64,000 nucleotides of DNA. It comes from an uncultured Blautia sp. Lineage in GTDB: Bacteria > Bacillota > Clostridia > Lachnospirales > Lachnospiraceae. The translations under genes were made by a program, and so were the position numbers. The notes beneath the pieces were generated by a model. That model saw only the letters and a list, made by a program, of their open reading frames with translations. It made no database searches and had not been told where the DNA came from. Below, in pieces: positions 52,009-60,489 of this stretch. How positions within the stretch are numbered: the first letter of the stretch is position 1; each line of letters starts with the position of its first letter. The stretch spans positions 30,027 to 94,026 of the forward strand of contig NZ_CANTKB010000015.1 in the NCBI RefSeq assembly GCF_947654165.1, in the 5' to 3' direction.

Positions 52009-53901
52009 ATGAGTGAATTCAGATTAGCTACAGTAGAAGAATTTGAAGCTGCTACTGCGAGACTCCTGGAAACAGCAGCAAAAGTAGGCGCTGACACCTG
52101 GCAGGCTCGAGTAAAAAATCAGACACCACATTGTAAATTCGGAGAAGAAGGAATCTGCTGCCGTATTTGTACTATGGGACCTTGCCGTATTACAAAGAAA
52201 GCTCCAAGAGGAATCTGCGGATGTGATGTTCATGGTATCGTTGGTCGTAACTACCTGAAATTTACAGCAGGTGGAGCTGCTACACACTCTGACCATGGCC
52301 GTGAAATCTGCCATACCTTATATGAAACATCAGCAGACGGATGCTACAAAGTAAAAGATCCTGAAAAACTGATCCGTATTGCAAAAGAGTGGGATATCGA
52401 AACAGAAGGAAAAGATATCTATGACTTAGCACATGAAGTTGCTTTGGCAGGTCTGAATGAATATGGTAAACCATTCGGAACACAGAGATTCTTAAAGAGA
52501 GCTCCGGAATCACAGCAGAAATTATGGGAAGAGAACGAAATTGCTCCTCGTGCAATCGACAGAGAAGTAGCTAGTTCTATGCACATGGCACATATGGGAT
52601 GTTCTTCTAAACCAGAAGCACTTGTAAAACAGGCTCTTCGCTGCGGTCTTGGCGATGGATGGGGCGGTTCCATGATGGGAACAGAATTCTCTGACGTACT
52701 TTTCGGTACTCCAAAGCCAATCGAAACAGAAGCAAACTTAGGTGTTATGGTAGAAGAAAACGTAAATATCGTTGTTCATGGACATGACCCAAGTCTTTCT
52801 GAAATGGTCTGTGAAGTAGCTGACAGCCCGGAAATGATCGCATACGCAAAAGAAATGGGTGCAAAAGGCATCACAATTTCTGGTGTTTGCTGTACATCAA
52901 ATGAAGTTGCAATGCGCCGTGGTATTCCAATGGCTGGTAACTTCTTACAGCAGGAAAACGTTGTGCTGACAGGTGCTTGTGAAGCAATCGTTGTTGATGT
53001 TCAGTGTATTTTCCCAGCTTTGGGACCTCTGAGCAAATGCTTCCATACAAAATTCATCACAACATCTCCAATTGCACAGATGCCGGATTCCGAATTTATC
53101 CGTTTTGATGCTCACACAGCAGTAGAAAAAGCTACTCAGATTGTAAAATTGGCAATTGAAAACTTTAAAAACAGAAAACCAGAGTTGGTACATATTCCTC
53201 AGCTGAAACAGAAAGCAACTGTTGGATATTCAACAGAAGCAATTGTAAAAGTTTTGGATGGTGTTACAAACTCTCAGGTAGATGTAACAGGAACTACAAA
53301 ACCGTTATTACAGTGTATTACATCTGGTGTACTTCGTGGTGCAGTTGCTATGGTTGGATGTAACAATCCAAGAGTTCGTCCTGACTTAGCACATATTGAA
53401 TTAATGAAGAAGATGGTTGCAAACGATATTATCATCATTGCTTCAGGATGTTCCGCACAGGCTGCTGCAAAAGCAGGTCTTATGGATAAAGCTGCAAAAG
53501 ATGTTTGCGGTGCTGGTCTTAAGAGAGTCTGTGAATTAGCAGATATTCCTCCAGTCCTTCACATGGGATCTTGTGTAGATATTTCCCGTATGTTGGTTCT
53601 GGCTGCAACCCTTGCAAAAGATGCAGGTCTGCATATTTCCCAGTTGCCAGTTGTAGGATGTGCTCCTGAATGGATGTCTGAAAAAGCCGTTTCTATTGGA
53701 AACTATGTAATTGGATCCGGTCTTGATACATTCTTAGGTGTTGATCCATATGCATCAGGCTCCAGCGAAATGGTTGAAATCCTGACAAATGGTACAAGAG
53801 AATGGTGTGAAGCAGCATTTACTGTAGAAAAAGATATTGATAAATTAGGTGATGCTATGATAGCAAGAATCGAAGAGAAGAGAGCTGCACTTGGTATCTA
53901 A
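52009..53901 (+). CDS. acsA: anaerobic carbon monoxide dehydrogenase catalytic subunit
   Basis: Reduces CO2 to CO at the Ni-Fe-S C-cluster. 630 residues, standard. N-terminal cysteines C42 and C50 (D-cluster, shared between subunits) and C51, C54, C59 with C70 or C72 (B-cluster) lie in GICCRICTMGPCRITKKAP. C-cluster ligands fall in MGCSSKPEAL...HGHDPSLSEM and in GVCCTSNE, AMVGCNNPR, ASGCSAQAAAKAG, and MGSCVDISRM. Codons are highly biased (GGT, GTT, CCA, AAC). The gene is also called cooS; it forms the alpha-beta complex with AcsB and channels CO to it. Confidence 0.97.
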   Translation: MSEFRLATVEEFEAATARLLETAAKVGADTWQARVKNQTPHCKFGEEGICCRICTMGPCRITKKAPRGICGCDVHGIVGRNYLKFTAGGAATHSDHGREICHTLYETSADGCYKVKDPEKLIRIAKEWDIETEGKDIYDLAHEVALAGLNEYGKPFGTQRFLKRAPESQQKLWEENEIAPRAIDREVASSMHMAHMGCSSKPEALVKQALRCGLGDGWGGSMMGTEFSDVLFGTPKPIETEANLGVMVEENVNIVVHGHDPSLSEMVCEVADSPEMIAYAKEMGAKGITISGVCCTSNEVAMRRGIPMAGNFLQQENVVLTGACEAIVVDVQCIFPALGPLSKCFHTKFITTSPIAQMPDSEFIRFDAHTAVEKATQIVKLAIENFKNRKPELVHIPQLKQKATVGYSTEAIVKVLDGVTNSQVDVTGTTKPLLQCITSGVLRGAVAMVGCNNPRVRPDLAHIELMKKMVANDIIIIASGCSAQAAAKAGLMDKAAKDVCGAGLKRVCELADIPPVLHMGSCVDISRMLVLAATLAKDAGLHISQLPVVGCAPEWMSEKAVSIGNYVIGSGLDTFLGVDPYASGSSEMVEILTNGTREWCEAAFTVEKDIDKLGDAMIARIEEKRAALGI

Positions 53902-53941
53902 TCTTTGATGACACTGAAATAACTCTAGAAAGGTGAATGAC

Positions 53942-54709
53942 ATGAAGATAGCAGTTACAGGGAAAGGCGGCGTAGGAAAGACCACCTTTGCGGCAACCCT
54001 TGCCAGATTATATGCAGATGAGGGAAAGCATGTGCTTGCAGCAGATGTGGACCCGGATGCAAATCTGGGATTGGCTCTTGGTTTTGATGAAGAAACTCTC
54101 GATTCAATTATTCCCATTACAAAAATGAGAAAGCTGATTGAGGAGAGAACAGGAGCCGGAGCAGATAATCAGTTTTATACACTGAATCCGAAAGTGAGTG
54201 ATATCCCTGATACCTATTCTAAAATGGTAAACGGAGTAAGACTCCTGGTATTAGGCACTGTGGAGACTGGCGGAGGCGGATGTGTTTGTCCGGAGCATGT
54301 GATGCTCCGAAGAATCATCAATAACCTGGTGCTTCACAGAGACGATGTAGTGATTTTAGATATGGAAGCAGGACTGGAGCATTTAGGAAGGGGTACAACA
54401 GAATCCATGGATCAGTTCATTGTAGTGATTGAACCTGGTGCAAGGAGTGTACAGACCTACAAGAATGTGAAGAGGCTTGCAAAGGATTTGGGAGTAAAGC
54501 AGGTTCGGGTTGTGGCCAATAAGGTGCGGAACGAAGAGGACGAAGCATTTGTGAGAAGCAAAATTCCTGCTGAAGATCTTCTGGGCTTCATTCACTATAA
54601 CACAGAAGTTATTGATGCTGACCGTCAGGGACAGTCCCCGTATGATTTCAGCAACACAGTGAAAGAAGAAATCACAAAAATCAAATCTATAATCGATCAA
54701 GGATTATAA
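53942..54709 (+). CDS. cooC: second CooC-type nickel ATPase (AcsF)
   Basis: 255 residues from the ATG at 53942 (AGGTG six bases upstream). Walker A TGKGGVGKTTF at residues 6-16 and the metal motif Cys114-Val-Cys116 (GGGGCVCPE) are present. It differs clearly from the first copy (51037) and lies between acsA and acsB, so it may serve acetyl-CoA synthase (A-cluster nickel) while the first serves CODH; that division is inference. Ordinary codon use. Confidence 0.94.
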   Translation: MKIAVTGKGGVGKTTFAATLARLYADEGKHVLAADVDPDANLGLALGFDEETLDSIIPITKMRKLIEERTGAGADNQFYTLNPKVSDIPDTYSKMVNGVRLLVLGTVETGGGGCVCPEHVMLRRIINNLVLHRDDVVILDMEAGLEHLGRGTTESMDQFIVVIEPGARSVQTYKNVKRLAKDLGVKQVRVVANKVRNEEDEAFVRSKIPAEDLLGFIHYNTEVIDADRQGQSPYDFSNTVKEEITKIKSIIDQGL

Positions 54710-54729
54710 AATGTTAGGAGGATAAAACA

Positions 54730-56856
54730 TTGACATTATTTGAAACAGTATTTAGTGGAAATGACGCTGTCTATGGTTTGACAGAAGGCGCAATCAACGC
54801 TGCCATTGAACAGCACGGAGCTGACAAAGCAGTTGGCTTTCCAAACACAGCTTACAGCTTACCATGCTATTACGCTGTAACAGGTGTAAAAGTTGGCACA
54901 TTAGGAGAATTAAAAGAAGCTTTAGGTGTTGTAAAAACACTTATGACCAGAGAAATGAGAACACATGATGTATTTATGTCAGGTGTTGCTACTGCTCTGT
55001 GTGCAGAGTTTATTGAAGTTCTGAAATATATTGACGGAGCAAATCCATACGAAGAGCCATGCTACGGACATTTAGCAGATGCTATTATCCGTGAATCCGG
55101 TGTACCTCTTGTTACAGGAGATATCCCAGGTGTTGCTGTAGTTCTTGGTAAAGCTCCTACAACAGAAGAAGCTGTTGCATTAGTTAAGAGCTATCAGGCA
55201 CAGGGTATCATGGTTACTTTAGTAGGTGAAATCATTGATCAGTTAGCAGAAGCTGGAATGAAGACTGGTGCAAACGTACGTGTAATTCCATTAGGAAAAG
55301 ACGTTACATCTGTAATCCACATTGTATCCTTTGCTTTAAGAGCAGCCCTGATCTTTGGTAACATTACACCAGGTGATGCTGCAAGCTTAATGAAATATAC
55401 CTTTGAACGTGTTCCTGCATTCGTTAATGCATTTGCACCATTAAATGATGTAATCGTTGCATGTGGAGCTGGTGCCATTGCACTTGGTTTCCCTGTAATC
55501 ACAAACCAAGAAGGTGTGTCTGAAGTTCCTAAGAGCTTAATCGTTCAGACAGATGTAAGCAAATTCAATGCAACTTCTCTGGAAGCTCGTGATATCAAGA
55601 TCAAAATCACAAACATTGATATTCCTGTTGCTTTCGCATCTGCATTTGAAGGTGAAATCATCCGTAGAGGTGATATGCAGGTAGAATTTGATGGTTCTCG
55701 TGTAGACTGTGCTGAGTTAGTACATACCGTAGAAGCATCTGAGATCGAAGACCACAAGATCACTGTTGTAGGACCGGAAGCAGATGAGATGGAACTGGGA
55801 AGCAAAAACAGCATTGCATATGTTGTTAAAGTTGCTGGTAAGAACATGCAGCCAGACTTTGAACCGGTTATCGAGCGTAAATTCCATAACTACATTAACT
55901 GCATCGAAGGTGTATATCATACAGGACAGCGTGATATGCAGCGTATCCGTATCAGCAAAGATGCATTTAATGCCGGATTCCGTATCAAACATATCGGTGA
56001 AGTATTATATGCTTCTGTTAAGAATGAATTTGATGCTGTTGTTGACAAATGTGAAGTTGTCATCTACACAGATCCTGCTGAATGTACAAGAATCCGTCAC
56101 GAAGTAGCAATTCCTACTTTCAACAAACGTGATGACAGACTGAAATCTCTGACAGATGAATCTGTAGATGTATATTACAGCTGTATCCTTTGCCAGGCAT
56201 TCTCCCCATCTCACGTATGTGTTGTAACACCAGAACGTCTGGGACTTTGCGGTGCGGTTTCATGGCTGGATGCAAAAGCTACAAATGAGCTGGATCCAAA
56301 CGGACCTTGCCAGGTAATCACAAAAGAAAGACCAATCGATGAAAGAATCGGTGAGTACGAAGACGTAAACGAAGCAGTTCGCAAATTCTCCCAGGGTGCT
56401 CTGGAAGATGTATCTCTGTACTCAATCATGGAAAAACCAATGACATCCTGTGGATGCTTCGAATGTATCTGTGGTATCGAGCCATTCTCTAATGGTGTAG
56501 TTATCACAAACCGTGAGTATGCAGGTATGACTCCTCTTGGAATGACCTTCCCTGAACTGGCTTCCATGACAGGTGGTGGTGTTCAGACACCAGGATTCAT
56601 GGGACATGGTAAACACTTTATCGGTTCTAAGAAGTTCATGAAAGCAGAAGGCGGTATCGAACGTATCGTATGGATGCCAAAAGAACTGAAAGAATTTGTT
56701 GCTGACAGAGTAAATGCTACAGCAAAAGAACTTTACGGAATTGACAATTTCACAGATATGATCGGTGATGAAACCATCGCAACAGATCCGGAAACACTGG
56801 TTGCATTCTTAACAGAGAAGAACCATCCGGCACTTTCTATGGAACCAATGATGTAA
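54730..56856 (+). CDS. acsB: CO-methylating acetyl-CoA synthase
   Basis: Condenses CO, the methyl group and CoA to acetyl-CoA at the Ni-Ni-[4Fe-4S] A-cluster. 708 residues with the N-terminal CODH-contact domain. The A-cluster cysteines are C485, C488, C497, C507, C574 and C576 (CGC). These lie 21 lower than C506, C509, C518, C528, C595 and C597 of the Moorella enzyme, with identical spacing. It begins with TTG at 54730, behind TTAGGAGG; no in-frame ATG precedes the conserved LFETVFSGNDAVYG. Strongly biased codons. Confidence 0.97.
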   Translation: MTLFETVFSGNDAVYGLTEGAINAAIEQHGADKAVGFPNTAYSLPCYYAVTGVKVGTLGELKEALGVVKTLMTREMRTHDVFMSGVATALCAEFIEVLKYIDGANPYEEPCYGHLADAIIRESGVPLVTGDIPGVAVVLGKAPTTEEAVALVKSYQAQGIMVTLVGEIIDQLAEAGMKTGANVRVIPLGKDVTSVIHIVSFALRAALIFGNITPGDAASLMKYTFERVPAFVNAFAPLNDVIVACGAGAIALGFPVITNQEGVSEVPKSLIVQTDVSKFNATSLEARDIKIKITNIDIPVAFASAFEGEIIRRGDMQVEFDGSRVDCAELVHTVEASEIEDHKITVVGPEADEMELGSKNSIAYVVKVAGKNMQPDFEPVIERKFHNYINCIEGVYHTGQRDMQRIRISKDAFNAGFRIKHIGEVLYASVKNEFDAVVDKCEVVIYTDPAECTRIRHEVAIPTFNKRDDRLKSLTDESVDVYYSCILCQAFSPSHVCVVTPERLGLCGAVSWLDAKATNELDPNGPCQVITKERPIDERIGEYEDVNEAVRKFSQGALEDVSLYSIMEKPMTSCGCFECICGIEPFSNGVVITNREYAGMTPLGMTFPELASMTGGGVQTPGFMGHGKHFIGSKKFMKAEGGIERIVWMPKELKEFVADRVNATAKELYGIDNFTDMIGDETIATDPETLVAFLTEKNHPALSMEPMM

Positions 56857-56862
56857 TAATAA

Positions 56863-56906
56863 GAAATGGGAGCCTCTTTTCTCGGGGAAAGAGCTCCCGT
56901 TTCCCC
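56863..56906 (+). terminator. Stem-loop after acsB, possible weak terminator
   Basis: AAATGGGAG-CCTCTTT and AAAGAG-CTCCCGTTT pair over about 15 positions with a bulge; the following TTTCCCCTGTTT is not a good U-run. Confidence 0.45.
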
Positions 56907-56999
56907 TGTTTGGGAAAATTGACAAAAACAATCTAGTATACAAAGGGATGTTTTTGTCTAAAAAAGAGACAAAAGTTTTCCAGAATAGTCTGGGGAATC

Positions 57000-57029
57000 T
57001 TGTCAATATCTCTTGTTATGTAGTATAAT
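57000..57029 (+). promoter_or_regulatory. Internal promoter for the acsD-acsC segment
   Basis: TTGTCA at 57000-57005 and TATAAT at 57024-57029, spacer 18, 70 bases before acsD. Confidence 0.7.
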
Positions 57030-57033
57030 GTAG

Positions 57034-57068
57034 GCGACAAATACGGATTGCCATTAAGTATTTGTCGT
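57034..57068 (+). promoter_or_regulatory. 5'-end hairpin of the acsD transcript
   Basis: GCGACAAATAC (57034-57044) pairs with GTATTTGTCGT (57058-57068), 11 positions with one wobble, 13-base loop, starting at the predicted first transcribed base. Confidence 0.6.
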
Positions 57069-57098
57069 TTATAAAAAATATGAAGGAGGCTAACTGAA

Positions 57099-58037
57099 AT
57101 GCCGTTTAATCAGAAACCACAGAAATTCAATGCAAACATTAACACAGTTGAAATTGGATGCGGGGACAAAGCCATTAAGTTAGGAGGAGAATGTACATTT
57201 CCTTTCTATACTTTTGACGCTCCAATGGAAAATGCACCAAAAGTAGGTGTGGAAATTTCCGATATGGGTCTTGCTAATATTCCTGGAATCCAGGCATATT
57301 ATGCTGGTGCTGAATCCATGGCAGATGTTGCTAAAAAAGCAGAAGCTATGGAAGGTGCAGATTTTGTATGCTTACGTTTGGAAGGCGGAGATCCAAACGG
57401 AGAAAACAAATCTGTTGAAGAATTGATTGCCGTTGTTAAAGAAGTTGCTGAAGCTGTTACTTGTCCATTAGTAGTAGAAGGATGCAAGAACGTAGAAAAA
57501 GACTCTGAACTGCTTCCAAAAGTTGCTGAAGCATTACAGGGTAAAAACGCTTTAGTTCTTTCTGCAAGAGAAGAAAACTACAAAGCAGTTGGTGCTGCTG
57601 CAGGTCTTGCTTACAACCAGAAGGTTGGTGCTGAATCTGCTGTTGATATCAACCTTGCAAAACAGTTAAACGTTGTAATGACACAGTTAGGTGTGAAAGC
57701 TCAGGATATCGTAATGAACGTTGGTTCTGCTGCTGTAGGTTACGGATTTGAATACGTTGTTTCTACTATGGACCGTATCAAAGGTGCTGCATTATCTCAG
57801 AATGATAATATGCTGCAGATGCCGATCATCACAACCGTAGCTGATGAATCCTGGAGTGTAAAAGAAGCTATGGCTTCTGAAGAAGATATGCCTGAATGGG
57901 GAGCTCTGGAAGACAGAGGTATCAGTATGGAAGTTCAGACAGCAGCCGCTGTACTGGCAGCCGGCTCTGATGCTGTTATTTTGAAACATCCTCAGTCCGT
58001 TGCAACTATCTCAAAAATGATTAAAGAATTAATGTAA
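57099..58037 (+). CDS. acsD: corrinoid/iron-sulfur protein small subunit
   Basis: 312 residues, TIM-barrel subunit that, with AcsC, holds the methylated corrinoid. Motifs: MENAPKVGVEISDMGLANIPG near 47, CLRLEGGDPNGENKS near 95, CPLVVEGCKNVEKD near 130, VMNVGSAAVGYGFEYVVSTMDRI near 206. Highly biased codons, like acsC. AGGAGGC precedes it, and it has a promoter of its own inside the cluster. Confidence 0.96.
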   Translation: MPFNQKPQKFNANINTVEIGCGDKAIKLGGECTFPFYTFDAPMENAPKVGVEISDMGLANIPGIQAYYAGAESMADVAKKAEAMEGADFVCLRLEGGDPNGENKSVEELIAVVKEVAEAVTCPLVVEGCKNVEKDSELLPKVAEALQGKNALVLSAREENYKAVGAAAGLAYNQKVGAESAVDINLAKQLNVVMTQLGVKAQDIVMNVGSAAVGYGFEYVVSTMDRIKGAALSQNDNMLQMPIITTVADESWSVKEAMASEEDMPEWGALEDRGISMEVQTAAAVLAAGSDAVILKHPQSVATISKMIKELM

Positions 58038-58062
58038 TCGTAGAACAGGAGGATTTAAACAA

Positions 58063-59409
58063 ATGGCTTTAACAGGTATTCAAATCTTTAAAATGACACC
58101 AAAGAAAAACTGTAAAGAGTGCGGATGCCCTACATGTATGGCTTTCGCTATGAAAGTTGCTCAGGGTGCACTGGAAATTTCCAAATGCCCTCATATGTCT
58201 GAGGATGCACTGGCTGAATTATCCGAGGCTACAGCTCCGCCAATGAAGACAATCAAAGTTGGTGCTGGTGAAAACGAATACACCTTAGGTGGTGAAACTG
58301 TTTTATACAGACATGAGAAAACTTTTGTCAGCAAGACAAGATATGCAGTAGCTGTTTGCACAGATATGGATGATGCAGCAGTAGATGCAAAACTTGCTGA
58401 ACTTCAGAAAGTTGATTATGACCGTATCGGTGAAAGAATGTACGTAGAAATGGTATATGTAAACTTCAAAGAAGGTGCAGACAAAGACCGCTACGTAGAA
58501 ATGGTTAAAAAAGCAGCAGCTACAGGAAGAACTTTAGTTCTTGGATGTAAAGATGTAGAAGTTGCAAAAGCAGCTCTGGAAGTATGCAAAGACGGCAAAC
58601 CGGTATTAAACGGTGCTACAGCAGCAAACTACACAGAAATGAACGAAGTTGCAAAAGCAGCAGGTGTTGTTCTCGGTGTAGCAGGTGCTGACTTAAACGA
58701 AGTTTATGATACCGTAGCTGCATTAGAAAAAGCAGGAAATAAAAACTTGGTAATCGATGCTACAGGTGCTTCTATTAAAGAAGCATATGCAAACGCTGTT
58801 CAGATTCGTCGTGCTGCGTTAAAAGATCAGGATAGAACATTTGGATATCCTACGATTGTTAATACAGCAGTATTGGCTCATGGTGACAGAAACTTACAGC
58901 AGGCTCTTGCTTCTCTGTTCACAATGAAATACGGTTCTATCGTTGTTATGGAAACTCTGGATTATGCAGAAGCTCTTCCATTATTCGGTTTAAGACAGAA
59001 CGTATTTACAGATCCACAGAAACCAATGAAAGTAGAACCAGGCGTATATGCATTAAACGGTGCAGATGAAAACTCTGTTTGTCTGACAACTGTTGACTTT
59101 GCTCTGACCTACTTCGTAGTATCCGGTGAACTGGAGCGTTCCGGTGTTCCATGTAACCTGATCATCTCTGATGCAGGCGGACTTTCTGTATTAACAGCTT
59201 GGGCTGCTGGTAAATTATCTTCCACATCTGTTGCAAAATACATTCAGGAAAATGTAGAAGATAAAGTAAAATCCAGAAAACTGGTTATTCCAGGAAAAGT
59301 TGCTGTACTGAAAGGTGACATCGAAGCAAAACTTCCAGGATGGGAAATCATTGTAGGGCCTATGGAAGCTGTACAGTTAGTAAAATTCTTAAAAGATTTA
59401 ACTGCTTAA
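58063..59409 (+). CDS. acsC: corrinoid/iron-sulfur protein large subunit
   Basis: 448 residues. The N-terminal [4Fe-4S] domain uses C17, C20, C25 and C42 (NCKECGCPTC ... SKCP), which reduces the corrinoid when it is oxidised. TIM barrel in the middle, and a C-terminal cobalamin-binding domain (about 330-448: VPCNLIISDAGGLSVLTAWAAGK). It takes the methyl group from AcsE and hands it to AcsB. Highly biased codons; 25 bases after acsD. Confidence 0.97.
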   Translation: MALTGIQIFKMTPKKNCKECGCPTCMAFAMKVAQGALEISKCPHMSEDALAELSEATAPPMKTIKVGAGENEYTLGGETVLYRHEKTFVSKTRYAVAVCTDMDDAAVDAKLAELQKVDYDRIGERMYVEMVYVNFKEGADKDRYVEMVKKAAATGRTLVLGCKDVEVAKAALEVCKDGKPVLNGATAANYTEMNEVAKAAGVVLGVAGADLNEVYDTVAALEKAGNKNLVIDATGASIKEAYANAVQIRRAALKDQDRTFGYPTIVNTAVLAHGDRNLQQALASLFTMKYGSIVVMETLDYAEALPLFGLRQNVFTDPQKPMKVEPGVYALNGADENSVCLTTVDFALTYFVVSGELERSGVPCNLIISDAGGLSVLTAWAAGKLSSTSVAKYIQENVEDKVKSRKLVIPGKVAVLKGDIEAKLPGWEIIVGPMEAVQLVKFLKDLTA

Positions 59410-59414
59410 TGTTT

Positions 59415-59495
59415 GTATAACAGCTATGGCAGGCTGTGCAATGCTACAGTGAAAACTGTACATATGGAGAAGCCGGTCCGCATTATGCGGGCCGG
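59415..59495 (+). promoter_or_regulatory. Hairpin series between acsC and acsE
   Basis: CAGC-GCTG (near 59422-59437), TACAGT GAAA ACTGTA (near 59445-59460), and CCGGTCCGCA/TGCGGGCCGG (59473-59482 and 59486-59495) with a three-base loop. No T-run follows the strong GC stem; it looks like a processing or stabilising element. The 214-base gap has no credible gene. Confidence 0.5.
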
Positions 59496-59623
59496 ATATT
59501 CTCTCACATCTTACGTTTCTTCTAAACTTCCCCGATTCCATACCAGGCAGAGGGAGAAGTATAAAATGAATAGAGTGAAAACAGGTGTAAAAAAATTATA
59601 TATATAGTAAAAGGAGAACTATT

Positions 59624-60409
59624 ATGGCTAAATTTGTTACAATTGGTGAAAGAATTCACTGTATTTCCCCAGCAATCCGTAGAGCAATGGCTGAGCGTGA
59701 TCCAGAACCAATCTTAAAACGTGCAAAAGAACAGTTAGATGCTGGTGCTACTTATCTGGACGTTAACATCGGACCTGCTGAAAACGATGGAGAAGATTTA
59801 ATGAAATGGGCTGTTCAGTTGATTCAGTCTAACTTTGACAATGTTCCATTAGCTCTGGATACAGCTAACAAAAAAGCAATTGAAGCTGGTATCTCCGTAT
59901 ATAACAGAAGCAAAGGAAAACCAATCGTAAACTCTGCAGATGCAGGCGGAAGAATCGAAAACATCGACCTTGCAGCAGCAAATGATGCAATCGTTATTGC
60001 ACTTTGCTCCGCAGAAGGTATTGCAGCAGACAATGATGAACGTATGATGCACTGCCAGAACATGCTGGAAAGAGGTATGATGTTAGGTATGGAACCAACT
60101 GATTTATGGTTCGACCCATTATTCCTGGTTGTGAAAGGTATGCAGGACAAACAGATGGAAGTTCTGGAAGCAATCAAGATGTTCAGCGATATGGGACTGA
60201 ACTCTACAGGTGGTCTGTCCAATAACTCCAATGGTATGCCAAAACACATCCGTCCAATCATGGATTCTGCTTTAGTAGCTATGTGCATGATGCAGGGTCT
60301 TACCTCTGCAATCGTAAATCCATGTGATTTAAGACTGATGGAAACCATCAAATCTTGTGATGTATTCAAAAACAATACATTATATGCAGATTCCTATCTG
60401 GAAATCTAA
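59624..60409 (+). CDS. acsE: methyltetrahydrofolate:corrinoid/iron-sulfur protein methyltransferase
   Basis: Moves the methyl group of methyl-tetrahydrofolate to Co(I) of AcsCD. 261 residues, one pterin-binding barrel of the DHPS type: TIGERIHCISPAIRRAM, ATYLDVNIGPAENDGED, PLALDTANKKAIEAG, KPIVNSADAGG, LSNNSNGMPKH. Highly biased codons. AAAGGAGAAC precedes the ATG. Confidence 0.96.
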   Translation: MAKFVTIGERIHCISPAIRRAMAERDPEPILKRAKEQLDAGATYLDVNIGPAENDGEDLMKWAVQLIQSNFDNVPLALDTANKKAIEAGISVYNRSKGKPIVNSADAGGRIENIDLAAANDAIVIALCSAEGIAADNDERMMHCQNMLERGMMLGMEPTDLWFDPLFLVVKGMQDKQMEVLEAIKMFSDMGLNSTGGLSNNSNGMPKHIRPIMDSALVAMCMMQGLTSAIVNPCDLRLMETIKSCDVFKNNTLYADSYLEI

Positions 60410-60433
60410 TTTTATAGAAGATACTTTATATGA

Positions 60434-60459
60434 AGGCTGCTGCAGATTTGCAGCAGCCT
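60434..60459 (+). promoter_or_regulatory. Strong hairpin between acsE and acsV
   Basis: AGGCTGCTGCA (60434-60444) pairs perfectly with TGCAGCAGCCT (60449-60459), four-base loop, without a T-run. It falls where codon bias drops (acsE to acsV), fitting segmental mRNA stability. Confidence 0.6.
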
Positions 60460-60489
60460 GTATAAAAATCAGAGAAAGGCAGAGTTTCT

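Noticed and set aside
59413..59607. 64-residue frame between acsC and acsE
   Set aside because: It lacks an ATG with a ribosome binding site, crosses three hairpins, and has no recognisable protein character.
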